Shown here piece by piece: positions 9,866-18,766 of a stretch of DNA of 40,403 nucleotides (position 1 is the stretch's first letter; each line of letters begins with the position of its first letter). Below the pieces are notes generated by a model. It made no database searches and was not told the DNA's origin. It worked only from the letters and a program-made list of their open reading frames with translations. Both the position numbers and the translations under genes were made by a program. Origin of the DNA: Planctomycetota bacterium (GTDB taxonomy: Bacteria; Planctomycetota; Phycisphaerae; Phycisphaerales; SM1A02); the NCBI GenBank assembly GCA_009926625.1, contig RFON01000025.1, forward strand, positions 1 through 40,403, read 5' to 3'.

Positions 9866-11038
9866 ATGCCACATCCCGTCATCCTCTCGGCACGCCGCAC
9901 ACCCATCGGGAAGTTCCAGGGAACGCTTGCGCGCGTGCCAGCGACGCAACTCGGGTCGATTGCCATCGGGGCAGCGCTCAACGATGCGCCCGGCGCCGCC
10001 GCGAAGGTCGATGAGTGCATCATGGGTTGCGTGCTGCAGGCGGGGCTCGGGCAGAACCCCGCTCGCCAGGCTGGGCTGCGCGCAGGGCTTCCCAACTCCC
10101 TGAGTGCGGTCACCGTCAACAAGGTGTGCGGTTCGGGGCTGCAGGCGGTCATGCAGGCCGCGCAGTCGATCCGTGCGGGCGACAATCATGTTGTCGTCGC
10201 AGGCGGCATGGAGAACATGGACTTGGCGCCGCACATGAGCCACCTGCGCGCAGGCGTGCGCTTCGGCAAGACCGATCTGCTCGATCACATGGAGTACGAC
10301 GGGCTGCGGTGCGCGTTCGAGAACTGGGGCATGGGGATGGCCGCTGAACACATCGCGACAGCGCATGGCATCACGCGCGCGGAGCAGGATCGTTTCAGCG
10401 TCCAAAGCCATGCACGCGCTGCCAAGGCAACGAGCGAGGGATGGTTCCGCGCGGAAATCGTGCCCATCTCGGCGGAACAGGCGCGCGCAAAGGTCGGACT
10501 CGAAAGCGACGAGGGATTCCGAGCGGACAGTTCCGCCGAAGGCCTCGCCAAGCTCAAGCCTGCGTTCAAGGCAGATGGGTCGGTGACTGCAGCGAATGCC
10601 AGCCAGATCTCCAGCGGTGCAGCGGCGGTGGTCGTCGCATCGGAGTCTGCTGCGTCGTCACTCGGGTTGACACCGCTCGCACGGATCGTCTCGAGCAACA
10701 CCGTCGGCGTCGAGCCGAAGGAACTCTTCTTCGCGCCTGGACTCGGCATCGAGCGCATGCTGAAGGAGCATTCGCTGAGCGCCGCCGACATCGATCTGTA
10801 CGAGATCAACGAGGCATTCGCGGCGCAGGTGCTCTGCAACCTGAAGCACCTGAAGTTGCCCGAAGACCGCGTCAACATCGGCGGTGGCGGCATCGCGCTT
10901 GGTCATCCAATCGGCGCGAGCGGCGCGCGAGCCCTCGTCACACTCGTCCACCACATGAAGCGCATGAATGCCAAGCGCGGCATCGTCAGCCTCTGCCTCG
11001 GCGGAGGCAATGCAGTCACCATGCTCGTGGAACGCTGA
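9866..11038 (+). CDS. Acetyl-CoA acetyltransferase (thiolase)
   Basis: Thiolase of 390 residues, condensing two acetyl-CoA or cleaving 3-ketoacyl-CoA. The nucleophile is C88 in NKVCGSG, the catalytic His is H347 in [10 protein letters not shown], and the second Cys is C377 in SLCLGGG. The N-terminal [14 protein letters not shown] is typical of biosynthetic thiolases. The ATG at 9866 follows TTGGAG; the upstream in-frame extension overlaps the promoter region shared with fbp and is not expected to be translated. No PHB or mevalonate partner genes lie nearby, so the pathway is open. Confidence 0.95.
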   Translation: MPHPVILSARRTPIGKFQGTLARVPATQLGSIAIGAALNDAPGAAAKVDECIMGCVLQAGLGQNPARQAGLRAGLPNSLSAVTVNKVCGSGLQAVMQAAQSIRAGDNHVVVAGGMENMDLAPHMSHLRAGVRFGKTDLLDHMEYDGLRCAFENWGMGMAAEHIATAHGITRAEQDRFSVQSHARAAKATSEGWFRAEIVPISAEQARAKVGLESDEGFRADSSAEGLAKLKPAFKADGSVTAANASQISSGAAAVVVASESAASSLGLTPLARIVSSNTVGVEPKELFFAPGLGIERMLKEHSLSAADIDLYEINEAFAAQVLCNLKHLKLPEDRVNIGGGGIALGHPIGASGARALVTLVHHMKRMNAKRGIVSLCLGGGNAVTMLVER

Positions 11039-11077
11039 TTCGGCGCAGCCGATCGGCAGTCAGCGCACAGGCAGCGC

Positions 11078-11455
11078 TCACTCGCCAGAGTCAGAGTCGA
11101 TCCCGGCGGCTTCGCCTGCGAGCTTCTGCTGCGCATAGCGGCGCACCCAGTTCTCCCAGGTCTTCCCCGCTGCCGTGTCACGCCCCGTGAACGCCAGCGA
11201 CGCGACCTCCGAATATCCAACGCGAACGCGCGAACCATCGGCAAGCAGGAATCGCATCGATCCCTCCTGTCCATCAACTGGGGCGCGCCGATCAAACAGA
11301 TACCCCTCCACGGTCCGACCGTCGGTCGTCGTGACCGTCACATCGCCGCGGTAGCCAAAAGCCTCCTCCACCGCGGCAGCAAGCACGATTGGGTCAGCCC
11401 CTGAAATCGACGCCCCCTGCACTGCGGTCAATGGTCCGACGGCATCCCCGCTCAA
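11078..11455 (-). CDS. Hypothetical protein (125 aa)
   Basis: I do not recognise the family. The middle has a beta-rich pattern ([19 protein letters not shown], then [17 protein letters not shown]) like a small sheet or OB/SH3-type fold. The C-terminal helix contains [15 protein letters not shown]. No signal peptide or membrane segment. Its start overlaps the stop of the upstream 106-aa gene by 4 nt, so the two form an operon. Codon usage is like the flanking core genes. Confidence 0.65.
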   Translation of the reverse strand: MSGDAVGPLTAVQGASISGADPIVLAAAVEEAFGYRGDVTVTTTDGRTVEGYLFDRRAPVDGQEGSMRFLLADGSRVRVGYSEVASLAFTGRDTAAGKTWENWVRRYAQQKLAGEAAGIDSDSGE

Positions 11456-11772
11456 GATCCCCGCCCCTCGGTTCGCCCTTCCAACTCGGCAATCAGATCG
11501 GCCAGTTCCGCCGCGCCGCGCTCGAGGCTGGTCAGTCCAGTCACGCTGGCGAACGCATCCGCCCGACCCTGCAAGGACGCCTGCTCCACGATCCGCGCGT
11601 TCTCCGCGAGGATTTCGACCCTTGCACGGCGCGCAGCAAGCAGCAGTCGATCGAGTTCCAGAAGAGGGTCGGAGGGCGAACCCGCACGAGTCGTGTTCGA
11701 TGCCAACTCGGCAGTCTCAGCCATCGGGGGAGTGTCCCATGCCACCGCCCATGTTTCAACCTTGTTGCTCAT
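11452..11772 (-). CDS. Hypothetical protein (106 aa)
   Basis: Unrecognised small soluble protein, mostly predicted helix and rich in Ala/Glu/Leu (LLELDRLLLAARRARVEI, ERGAAELADLIAELEG), compatible with a short coiled-coil partner. The ATG at 11772 has AGGCGG upstream; a second Met at residue 17 lacks a ribosome site. It overlaps the following 125-aa gene by 4 nt, so the two products probably act together. Confidence 0.6.
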   Translation of the reverse strand: MSNKVETWAVAWDTPPMAETAELASNTTRAGSPSDPLLELDRLLLAARRARVEILAENARIVEQASLQGRADAFASVTGLTSLERGAAELADLIAELEGRTEGRGS

Positions 11773-11844
11773 GTTTTCCGCCTACGCAACATGCCACGAG
11801 ACACGGCGAGCGATGTGGATTCGATTCGCTAAAGTACCTCGCCC

Positions 11845-12486
11845 ATGAATCCTCCAACCACCTTTCGAGTCATCGTGATCGCCTCTTGTGTGCTCGCCAG
11901 CGCGTGCGACAGCCCCGGTCCGAAGCGCATCGACGACACAACATCGAGCATGCGTGAAACCAAGACAACGGTTGACCGAGGGAACGAGCAGGTCTCGACG
12001 GTCATGACAGCGGCCACCGCAGTGGAAACCGCTCAGGATCGCAAGCGAGCATTCGAACAGTTCTCGAAGGCATGCGATCGACTCGAAGGGGACGCGAAGG
12101 ATGTCCAGTCATCGTGGGACAAGTTGAAGACTCGCACGGCTGACTATGTGAAAGCATGGGAGGCGGATGCCGCCAAACTGTCCAGCGTCGACTCGAAGCA
12201 AGTGGCTTCTGCGCGGCGCGAGGCATTCACTGCGCGTGTGGCAACGATCCAAGCGGATCTCGACGCAGCGAAGGCGTCGTACACAGATCTGAAGGCGAAA
12301 CTCTCCGACATTCGGATCATGCTTGCCAACGATCTCACCGCCGAGGGCGTGGCTTCGGTGAAGCCAGCCATCGAAGCGGCCCAGAAGGTCGCCGTGCAAC
12401 TGAAGGAGAATGTCGCGAAGTTGTCGCAGGCCCTCGATGCGGAGATCACTCGCTCATCGACCGCTGCGCCGCCCGCGGCAAAGTGA
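11845..12486 (+). CDS. DUF2959-like lipoprotein
   Basis: 213 residues: signal peptide with lipobox ASAC (Cys ~21), then an almost wholly helical, Lys/Ala/Glu-rich body, and an Ala/Pro C-terminus. The pattern of a repeated 'KRAFEQF..' helix, long charged helices and VAVQLKENVAKLSQALDAEI resembles DUF2959 lipoproteins, whose function is unknown. It is predicted to be anchored in a membrane facing the periplasm. It is divergent from the two hypotheticals, ~70 bp apart. Family assignment is from pattern only. Confidence 0.65.
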   Translation: MNPPTTFRVIVIASCVLASACDSPGPKRIDDTTSSMRETKTTVDRGNEQVSTVMTAATAVETAQDRKRAFEQFSKACDRLEGDAKDVQSSWDKLKTRTADYVKAWEADAAKLSSVDSKQVASARREAFTARVATIQADLDAAKASYTDLKAKLSDIRIMLANDLTAEGVASVKPAIEAAQKVAVQLKENVAKLSQALDAEITRSSTAAPPAAK

Positions 12487-12601
12487 TTTCGGGAAAGCGC
12501 CCTCGGCTGCGCGAGGGAAGTCCATTCAAAGAAATCGGCGGCGATCTCCAACGCGATACGGTGGTACGAAGGGGGACAACACCCTGACCAAGGACGAGAT
12601 A

Positions 12602-12784
12602 GTGACGGCAGTCCGGCGGATCTTGGAGTCACCCGACTTCGAAGGTGCGCTCTACGGCACGGGCAGGCAGCAGGCGCGCAGTGCACGGGGTGATGCCGCA
12701 TTCGACGAGTTGCTCGAATGCGCGGAAGCGGACATCAAGGCAGCGGGTGAACAGCTGGGGCAACACGATGGCGCTGCGGGTTGA
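12602..12784 (+). CDS. Small first component of ATPase/nuclease cassette
   Basis: A ~60-residue acidic, helical protein (RRILESPDFEGALYG; FDELLECAEADIKAAGEQ), not recognised. The GTG at 12602 follows AAGGACGAG. Alternatively a CTG at 12584, 8 nt after GGGGG, would start a product beginning MTKDEI, which also looks natural. Its last 17 nt overlap the ATPase start, so translation is coupled. In ABC-three-component and Lamassu-type systems a small extra subunit accompanies the ATPase and effector; this is the inferred role. Confidence 0.6.
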   Translation: MTAVRRILESPDFEGALYGTGRQQARSARGDAAFDELLECAEADIKAAGEQLGQHDGAAG

Positions 12785-14816
12785 CGAAATCAGCCTCCCT
12801 CAGGAAGGACCAATCGGTGGGGTTCGCCTGACTGATCTGTCGAAGTGGGACCTCGTGATCATCAAGGGACCAAACGGCGCGGGAAAGTCGACGCTGCTCC
12901 GTGCGCTCGAAAGTCCAAGTGACGCGAATGGCCGAGTGGGCTGCATCGATGCAGACGGCACCCGCGTTCCCCACGCCGTCCGAGGCAAGGGTGTTGAACA
13001 GTCCATCACCTCCGTGAAGTCTGCGGATCTCATGCGCGAGTTCCGCAGCATGAAGGAACCGCTGGCGCTCGCGGCAAGCGTCACGCGCGATGCGCACAAG
13101 CAGCGGTTGCTCGATGACCTGTTCAAGTGGCTGACGAAGCAACAGCCGACAGCTGCCGAAGCGGAACCGCATGAAATCCAGATGCTTACTGCCACATTCA
13201 TCGAGTTGGATCGCAGGTGTGGCACGAGTCCACGGACCATCGATGAGTACGAGCGCCGCGGGCGGCAACTTGCCGAAGGTCTCGGCCGTCCATGGCAGCC
13301 CCCACCACTCTTGCCCGACGAAACGAGGCAGCAGTATGAGTTGACCCTGCGACCGACGAATCGGCATCTCGCGGGCTCTGGGGATGTGACGCGGGTGCTG
13401 AACAACTTGAAGAACGTGCTGCCAGCAGAGGGCAGTCAGGCATCGACGCTTACACGTCGCTCGAGCGCCGAAGCGGAGCTCCACACACTTTGTTCGGAAG
13501 CTCAGTTGGAACTGGCTTCAACGGTCAGCACTCCGAAGGATGAAACGCCTGCCGATCGTGTGCGTTCACTTCGGTCGGCGCTCGTGACTGCGCGCGAGGC
13601 GGCGCAGCAGACCATCGAAGCGATGGGGCGGCTCGACGAATGCCGACGGATTGCGCTCAAGTGGATGAGCGATCCAACGGTCGATGCGGGCGCTCAATCA
13701 AGTTGCCCTGTGTGCGAGCAGACAATCGATCCCGCCTCGGTTCAGGAGCGTCTGCGGCAGAAGTGTGGCGATGCCGGACCCGAGCAACAGCGCTGGAGTG
13801 CCAAGCGCGACCGACTTGCAAGGTTGGACCGCGACTTGGAGTCTGCGCTCAGTCGCTTCGATCAGGCTGCCGCCGCCGTGCGCCGTGAGCACGACGCGTA
13901 CACGACCGCGATCCGAAGCGCCAGCAGCGAGCTTCGCCCCGCAACGGGATGGGATGCGCCAGTCCTCGCTGCGGCTGCCCCGCTGCAGCGCGCATGCAAC
14001 GAGTGGTTGACCGCCCACGGTTCGCACGCGACCGATGCGTCGGTGGCTGCGCTCTCGGCCATCCGCGATCAAGCAGCCGTGCAAGCGAATCAACTCGCCG
14101 CGGACGATCGCGCGCTGAACGCGGGTCTCGAGCAGTCGCATGCGAACTTCAAGAGCCTTGAGGCGCTTGGCGCACTCCTCGCACTGCGCGAACGGCTCGA
14201 CGCGATTCCCTGGACAGTGAATGTTGCCGAGGTGGAAGCGCAGAAGCGGCGCGCGGCACAGACTGACCTATGGCTGAGCACGCTCGGCGAGATGTCGCTC
14301 GATCTCCGAGTCCATCAAGCAACTGCGGCGCAGCGGGTCGTCGATGATCCTGAGGTCCAAGAGCGGTTCCAACGCCTGCTCCAGCGCATCGCGCGCACGC
14401 AGCCGCAACTTGCGCAGGTGACCTTCCGCGGCGATCGACTCGAGGCGGGCGGCATCGACTGTTCGGACAAGTTGTCGGAGGGGCAACGCGTCCTTGTCAA
14501 CATCGCGGCGGTGATCGCGGTTGTCGGCAAGGTCGCCGGCATGCCCGCGCACCTGCCTGGCTGGATCGCATTCGACGAGCCGACCAATGGACTCGACAAC
14601 GAGAGTCGCGGCGCCGTGGCTGAGTACCTCGGTTCCATCACACTCAACGATCTTTCCAGTCAGATCTTCATTGCGTCGTTCGAAAACGAGTTTTCCAAGC
14701 ACCTGATCGATCACGCGAAGCGCAGCGGTCGGCGCATCCTCGAAGTGGAGTTGCCGCCGTTCGTCCCTGGACAACAAGTCCTTCCGAAGCGCCGAGAGAT
14801 CCAGGAGGTCGCATGA
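12768..14816 (+). CDS. Rad50/RecF-like ABC ATPase with a single CxxC
   Basis: 682 residues with SMC/Rad50-type layout. Walker A is GPNGAGKS (34-41). Long, mostly helical arms are interrupted by C313-P-V-C316, placed as a zinc-hook-like CxxC near mid-protein. The ABC signature is KLSEGQR (568-574) and Walker B IAFDEP (600-605) is followed by TNGLDNES. Such ATPases sense or tether DNA ends and drive a partner nuclease. The ATG at 12768 has GGGG 8 nt upstream. The stop overlaps the nuclease start (ATGA). It differs from housekeeping RecF/RecN/SbcC by its size and its partners. It may belong to the broad ABC-3C/Lamassu-like conflict ATPases; subclass not determined. Confidence 0.88.
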   Translation: MALRVDEISLPQEGPIGGVRLTDLSKWDLVIIKGPNGAGKSTLLRALESPSDANGRVGCIDADGTRVPHAVRGKGVEQSITSVKSADLMREFRSMKEPLALAASVTRDAHKQRLLDDLFKWLTKQQPTAAEAEPHEIQMLTATFIELDRRCGTSPRTIDEYERRGRQLAEGLGRPWQPPPLLPDETRQQYELTLRPTNRHLAGSGDVTRVLNNLKNVLPAEGSQASTLTRRSSAEAELHTLCSEAQLELASTVSTPKDETPADRVRSLRSALVTAREAAQQTIEAMGRLDECRRIALKWMSDPTVDAGAQSSCPVCEQTIDPASVQERLRQKCGDAGPEQQRWSAKRDRLARLDRDLESALSRFDQAAAAVRREHDAYTTAIRSASSELRPATGWDAPVLAAAAPLQRACNEWLTAHGSHATDASVAALSAIRDQAAVQANQLAADDRALNAGLEQSHANFKSLEALGALLALRERLDAIPWTVNVAEVEAQKRRAAQTDLWLSTLGEMSLDLRVHQATAAQRVVDDPEVQERFQRLLQRIARTQPQLAQVTFRGDRLEAGGIDCSDKLSEGQRVLVNIAAVIAVVGKVAGMPAHLPGWIAFDEPTNGLDNESRGAVAEYLGSITLNDLSSQIFIASFENEFSKHLIDHAKRSGRRILEVELPPFVPGQQVLPKRREIQEVA

Positions 14817-15364
14817 CAGCAACGGTTCCGCACAGGTTGAGCAACGCAGCGGTGCTGCTGCTTGATCGGCTGCTGAAGGATCGGACGCCGCAGGTTGCGG
14901 GCAGTTGGTTCCAGGATGCCGTTGCGGTCGCACTTGATGGCATGCCGCAGTACGCCGGCTGCTACGGTAATCGCGGCGCGGGGCAGCCCGACATCAAGGC
15001 TGGGGACACGGGCTTTGAGGTGAAGACAACGGCGGGAGCCAGCATCGAACTCGACGGCAACTACAAGGAAATCCGCAGGCAGTTCAAGCACTTTCGCCTC
15101 GTGGCAATGCGGACGGAAAAGGACATGCGCCCGTACCACCTGTGGGTCATCGATATGCCCGAAGATCCGCCGACGCGCGTGGTGCTCGAGACTCGGATGG
15201 ATGCTCGTACTCCACTCGATGGCGCGCTGACTACGAGCCTCGCGAAGCGCCTCTCCGAACTGATCGCAGCCGCCGGAGTTGCATGGACTGATGCAGCAAG
15301 CAGGGACGATGGCTGCCGAATACTGCTGAACGCGAAGCAACCGCGCCCGCCAGCGAGAGTGTGA
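14813..15364 (+). CDS. PD-(D/E)XK restriction-like nuclease, effector of the cassette
   Basis: 183 residues. The core is GQPD60-x8-E69-V-K71-TT, a PD-(D/E)XK metal-binding site arranged much like MutH/Sau3AI-type enzymes (a beta hairpin ending GFEVKTT). It is preceded by helix SWFQDAVAVAL and followed by the FRLVAMRTEK and HLWVIDMP strands. The product probably cuts DNA when licensed by the ATPase encoded immediately upstream, with which it shares 4 nt. No methyltransferase is present, so a classic restriction-modification system is unlikely. The catalytic assignment is by motif only. Confidence 0.8.
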   Translation: MTATVPHRLSNAAVLLLDRLLKDRTPQVAGSWFQDAVAVALDGMPQYAGCYGNRGAGQPDIKAGDTGFEVKTTAGASIELDGNYKEIRRQFKHFRLVAMRTEKDMRPYHLWVIDMPEDPPTRVVLETRMDARTPLDGALTTSLAKRLSELIAAAGVAWTDAASRDDGCRILLNAKQPRPPARV

Positions 15365-15382
15365 CTGCGCTGAGGCTCAGGC

Positions 15383-15700
15383 TCAAGCGACTCGCGCGAT
15401 GCGCGCGCGGCGCGCCAGTGCAGCCTTCCGTCGTTTGGTGAAGTGCCACCAAGGTCTTGGTTGACCACCGCGCGCTTGGTCGATCGCGGACATGAAGACA
15501 TCGATGCAACACGGGTCGTGACGCGCGTTGGTGCGTGAACAAAGGCGTTCGTAGAGTCGAAATGCGTCCTGCCGCGCCAACTGACCGACTGATCGGATTC
15601 CAAGGACCTGAAAATCGCCAAGCGTTGCGGGACCCACATTGGCAAGTTCCGCCAGCCGCTTCGGCTGCTGTTTGGCGCCTCGGTTGGACTTCGTGGGCAT
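15383..15700 (-). CDS. Helix-hairpin-helix protein, Cdd1/TfoX-C-like
   Basis: 105 residues: basic N-terminus, then a helix-hairpin-helix domain with LAELANVGPATLGDFQVLGI and the typical Cdd1 ('pathogenicity locus') pattern SVGQLARQDAFRLYERLC...DPCCIDVF...WWHFTKRRK. HhH units bind DNA without sequence specificity; the role of Cdd1 proteins is not established. It ends 18 bp from the end of the nuclease gene, convergent with it, and is divergent from the repeat lipoprotein. It could be an unrelated neighbour of the three-gene cassette. Confidence 0.8.
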   Translation of the reverse strand: MPTKSNRGAKQQPKRLAELANVGPATLGDFQVLGIRSVGQLARQDAFRLYERLCSRTNARHDPCCIDVFMSAIDQARGGQPRPWWHFTKRRKAALARRARIARVA

Positions 15701-15755
15701 GATTGATGTAGCGTATGAAAAGCTCGGGGACGATCCGCAACAGGAGGATTTGACA

Positions 15756-16166
15756 ATGCCAACGAATCAACGCTCGACAACCACCGCAGCTGTCGCGGCC
15801 GCCGCAGTCACCGCAGCATTGATCGCGCCGCTCCCCCTGCTGAGCGGGTGTGGCGACTGCTGCAACGAACCGCCGACTGACCCTCCCACCAAGGCCGTCA
15901 CACTGCAAGAACGCCAGATCGACCCGCGTTCCGTCTTTGGAAAGATCCGCGAAGTGTCGATCGGCGAGGACTTCAAGGTTCGTGTCGTGGGCATCGGCGA
16001 AGACCTGAAGGTTCGCAAGGTTTCCATCGCGGCTGACCGACCTGGGCTCTGGCAGATGGTTTCCATCGGCGAGGACTTCAAGGTCCGCTTCGTCAAAATC
16101 GGCGAAGACTTCACCATTCGGTACGTCAGCATCGGCGAGGGCGCAGCCGATAGTCCACTGAACTGA
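15756..16166 (+). CDS. Repeat lipoprotein, possible 7(1) septoil-knot domain
   Basis: 136 residues with a perfect AGGAGG site. Signal peptide with lipobox LLSGC, short linker, then ~70 residues built from near-identical units: VSIGEDFKVR, VGIGEDLKVR, a unit changed to ADRPGLWQM, then VSIGEDFKVR, VKIGEDFTIR and YVSIGEG. I recall the same plan (xxDxKVxxV repeats around a central GxW unit) for the domain named 7(1) septoil knot, which was predicted to form a deeply knotted chain. That match is from memory. The protein should be lipid-anchored. A GYF_2 membrane protein gene follows after 30 bp, likely in the same operon. Confidence 0.72.
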   Translation: MPTNQRSTTTAAVAAAAVTAALIAPLPLLSGCGDCCNEPPTDPPTKAVTLQERQIDPRSVFGKIREVSIGEDFKVRVVGIGEDLKVRKVSIAADRPGLWQMVSIGEDFKVRFVKIGEDFTIRYVSIGEGAADSPLN

Positions 16167-16196
16167 ACCACTACGGGCGTCCGGAGGAATGCGACG

Positions 16197-17222
16197 ATGG
16201 CCCGATTTCGAATCCGCGACAAACAGGGCCGCGAATACGGACCTGTTGATGCAAGTGAACTTCGGTATTGGATCATGGATGCTCGGCTGACCGCCGACAT
16301 GCTGATCCAGCAGGAAGGGTTGAAGGACTGGTACCGCGCGGGCGATGTGCCAGCGATTGCGAGGCTGTTGGCAGAACGCGCGGCGGCAACAGCGAGCGCA
16401 CGCGCGTCAAGTGCCCGCAGCGGCGGGAGCGGCACGCCGCCCGAGCCGCCGGTCAGTGCCGCGGCGTCGACTACCTCACCGGTCGGTGCCGCGGCGTCGA
16501 CTAACTCACCGGGGTATGAGATAGCGTCTGCGGCGACGAGTGGCGAAAAGCCACTCGGCCTTGTTGATCGCGTGCTGCGCATCGCGTTCCAGTTCGCGCG
16601 GTCGATCTCAGTTCTGGTCATCATCATGAGCCTCTTGGTGGTGCTGGCCGGATCAGCGGTGGCGTTTTATGCCCGAATGCCTCAGCCGCGGTTTACCGAC
16701 GGGGCAATCGATCAACCGACACTTCGCGAGTTCGTCGAGGATTGCAGTCAGGCAGTGCCCCAGCAAGAAGCGCCGTCTGGCAGACTGCGCCCGCGGGACA
16801 CTGAGCTTTTGAGCGTCGACGATTGCGGGCCCTTCCGACAAAGGTCAGAAGCGATCGTCGCTCGCCTGAGGATCGCGCCCGAGTCAGTCGAGGTGGTCTG
16901 CTCACGCATTGCCTCAGTGTCCACCAAGCACCGCATCGAGTTCATCGACGGTCTCGAACGCCTCGCAGAGGAGTTCCAGTCCAACCCCCCAAAGGAAAGA
17001 GATTGCTCAGGCGCCGACGCAGCCAACTGGTACATGCGCGAGTTTGACCGCCGCTTGTCAGTCGAACAAGCCGAGGAGGCGATCGCCCGCTCGGAGGCCA
17101 ACGAGCGCCGCGAGCTGCTGATACCGGCGCTGTCGGCGATTGGATTGGCAGTGGCAGCACTGCTGGTTTTCATGATTCTGCCGCTTCTCATTCAGATCGA
17201 GCGAAATACGCGGGTCGTTTGA
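16197..17222 (+). CDS. GYF_2-domain membrane protein
   Basis: 341 residues with GGAGG upstream. The N-terminus (FRIRDKQGREYGPVDASEL... DWYRAGDVP) is a GYF_2/DUF4339 domain, a small fold that binds proline-rich peptides. A low-complexity Ala/Ser/Pro linker contains a 10-residue duplication. Two membrane helices follow (about 140-160 and 305-325) enclosing an extracytoplasmic domain of ~140 residues with about six cysteines. The N-terminal GYF_2 domain is inferred to be cytoplasmic. It follows the repeat lipoprotein by 30 bp. Confidence 0.75.
   Translation: MARFRIRDKQGREYGPVDASELRYWIMDARLTADMLIQQEGLKDWYRAGDVPAIARLLAERAAATASARASSARSGGSGTPPEPPVSAAASTTSPVGAAASTNSPGYEIASAATSGEKPLGLVDRVLRIAFQFARSISVLVIIMSLLVVLAGSAVAFYARMPQPRFTDGAIDQPTLREFVEDCSQAVPQQEAPSGRLRPRDTELLSVDDCGPFRQRSEAIVARLRIAPESVEVVCSRIASVSTKHRIEFIDGLERLAEEFQSNPPKERDCSGADAANWYMREFDRRLSVEQAEEAIARSEANERRELLIPALSAIGLAVAALLVFMILPLLIQIERNTRVV
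16451..16510 (+). repeat. 30-bp tandem duplication in the GYF_2 gene linker
   Basis: Two direct copies (16451-16480 and 16481-16510) differ at only two positions and encode VSAAASTTSP / VGAAASTNSP. The reading frame is kept, so it is a recent in-frame linker expansion. Confidence 0.9.
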
Positions 17223-17580
17223 CTGCGGACGGATGCGTGCTGATGGATCCCGTCGTCACCCGCCCACCCACGCACGCTTCACGCACGCTCCGCGCGCCCT
17301 CAGTCTGCTTCCGTTGTGTGGCGCTTCAGTGAATCGTGTGAGTTGACATGGCCATGTGGGTGAGATGCTGGCCCCGCGAGGTCAAAGAGGATGGCGCTCC
17401 GGAAGCGCTCGAGGATGCGTTGCCCGCACGCCATCGCATTGATCCGCGAGATCCGTTTGTTCGTCGACTGCGCCGCGGCGCTCGTCGACAAACGCGACGA
17501 AGCTGCATCGATTCTGGACGGGCGATTCTGGAAAGGTTGAGCGCCTAGTCTTCTTTGGTCCTCTTGTCCTCAACATCGCC
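17223..17580. other. No convincing gene
   Basis: About 360 bp between the GYF_2 gene and the DUF2256 gene. Short open frames exist on both strands; the minus-strand one at 17300-17491 has some coding-like third-position bias but only a TTG start and no ribosome site. No clear terminator or promoter was identified. Confidence 0.5.
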
Positions 17581-17790
17581 GTGCCCGCCATTCGACGACG
17601 CCCCGTTCCGCCTCCGAAGCAGTGCGCCTGCTGCCAGCGGCCGTTCACCTGGCGCAAGAAGTGGGCACGCGACTGGGAAAATGTGCGCTACTGCTCCGAT
17701 GCGTGTCGTCGGCGCGGACCGATGGAACTTCACGCGGAACCGTGCACAAAGACTGCTGCAGTGGGTCCCCCGCGGCAACGAGATCGCTGA
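17581..17790 (+). CDS. DUF2256 zinc-finger protein
   Basis: 69 residues from a GTG start. The family core is [18 protein letters not shown] followed by [11 protein letters not shown], that is, two Cys pairs forming a small zinc-binding knuckle. DUF2256 proteins are tiny, widespread and of unknown function, often encoded near photolyase/cryptochrome genes; none is in this window. The tail after residue ~46 is less conserved and the family often ends there. Confidence 0.82.
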   Translation: MPAIRRRPVPPPKQCACCQRPFTWRKKWARDWENVRYCSDACRRRGPMELHAEPCTKTAAVGPPRQRDR

Positions 17791-17909
17791 ACTCCACGCG
17801 ACGCGCGGAGTTCAACAGAGCAAGCGGAGGAATGAGATTCCTGCTGGTCTCCGAGTCAATCTGCTGATCGACTCCGCGGCAACAAGGCGTTCAAGAAGAT
17901 GCAGGCACT

Positions 17910-18347
17910 TCAGCTGAGCGAGAGCACGCAGATCGCGCCGCTCATCCCGAGCATGAGCGCTGCCGGCACATACTTCGACACCGCGTCGCCCACCTTCAGG
18001 TGCATGACAACCGCGCCGAGCATGAGGAACGCCACCACCGCCGCCGCGGGCAGCACCACTTGCGGAAACCACAGGCCCGCAATCAGCAGCGTGCCGCAGA
18101 TGATCTTCAGTCCGCCCACGATGTAGAACATCGGTGCGGGCAGTCCGTATGTGGCGAACTCCTCCTTCAGGTTCTTGGCGGCTCCCCCGCGATAGGCCGT
18201 GGCGCTGTCGCGGCGCAGCAGCCACACATTGAGAAGCCCAAGACCAACAATGACTTGCAGGACATGGCTCGTGGTCCTGGATGGAGAGTATCGGATGACC
18301 GATGCCCACGACAGACCTACCCTTTCGCTTCGGCTCCACCCATGCAA
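17910..18347 (-). CDS. DoxX-family membrane protein
   Basis: Four-helix DoxX-like integral membrane protein. Recognisable segments are [32 protein letters not shown] and hydrophobic helices ending [17 protein letters not shown]. Family members are linked to redox or thiosulfate oxidation but most are uncharacterised. The frame opens at a TTG at 18347, but family similarity begins only near residue 29, and the TTG start would overlap the divergent neighbour by 6 bp. The true start is therefore uncertain, possibly a non-standard codon near 18260. Confidence 0.78.
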   Translation of the reverse strand: MHGWSRSERVGLSWASVIRYSPSRTTSHVLQVIVGLGLLNVWLLRRDSATAYRGGAAKNLKEEFATYGLPAPMFYIVGGLKIICGTLLIAGLWFPQVVLPAAAVVAFLMLGAVVMHLKVGDAVSKYVPAALMLGMSGAICVLSLS

Positions 18348-18698
18348 ACAGCCTTCGAGATTTCTCGGGTGCTCTCGGCCCTGCTGTTCCTCTTCTTCGG
18401 AAGTTCCTGCCTCGTCTCACGCCATATGGTCGCGGAGTTCAAGCGCTACGGTTTGCAGCGCTTTCGAGTCATCATTGGCGCCCTCGAATGCCTCGGGGCA
18501 CTTGGGTTGCTCGTGGGCCATTTCAGTCCCCCGCTGCTCGTCGCGGCAGCTGCGGGATTGGCCCTGCTCATGCTGCTTGGCATCGCCACACGCATCCGCA
18601 TTGGCGACTCGATTGCGCAGATGCTTCCCGCGGCCGCGCTGTTGGTGTTGAACGCCTTCGTACTGTGGATGGCGATCACGCGCAGTGATGCAGCGTGA
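18342..18698 (+). CDS. DoxX-like small membrane protein
   Basis: 118 residues, four predicted membrane helices: [57 protein letters not shown] and [18 protein letters not shown]. The loop [14 protein letters not shown] matches the amphipathic stretch of DoxX-like proteins. It lies head-to-head with another DoxX-family gene at 17910-18347; the pair may be divergent paralogues sharing control. No cysteine pair for redox chemistry was seen. Confidence 0.75.
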   Translation: MQTAFEISRVLSALLFLFFGSSCLVSRHMVAEFKRYGLQRFRVIIGALECLGALGLLVGHFSPPLLVAAAAGLALLMLLGIATRIRIGDSIAQMLPAAALLVLNAFVLWMAITRSDAA

Positions 18699-18766
18699 AG
18701 AGTCATGCACCGCCTCGGTTTCCGTGGAAGTCATGCAGAGGTGTCCATGTGACGTATCATTCCCCT

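Noticed and set aside
13700-13720. Housekeeping SbcC/Rad50 identity for the ATPase
   Set aside because: Too short for SbcC (682 against ~1000 residues) and not paired with an SbcD-like phosphoesterase; partnered instead with a PD-(D/E)XK nuclease.
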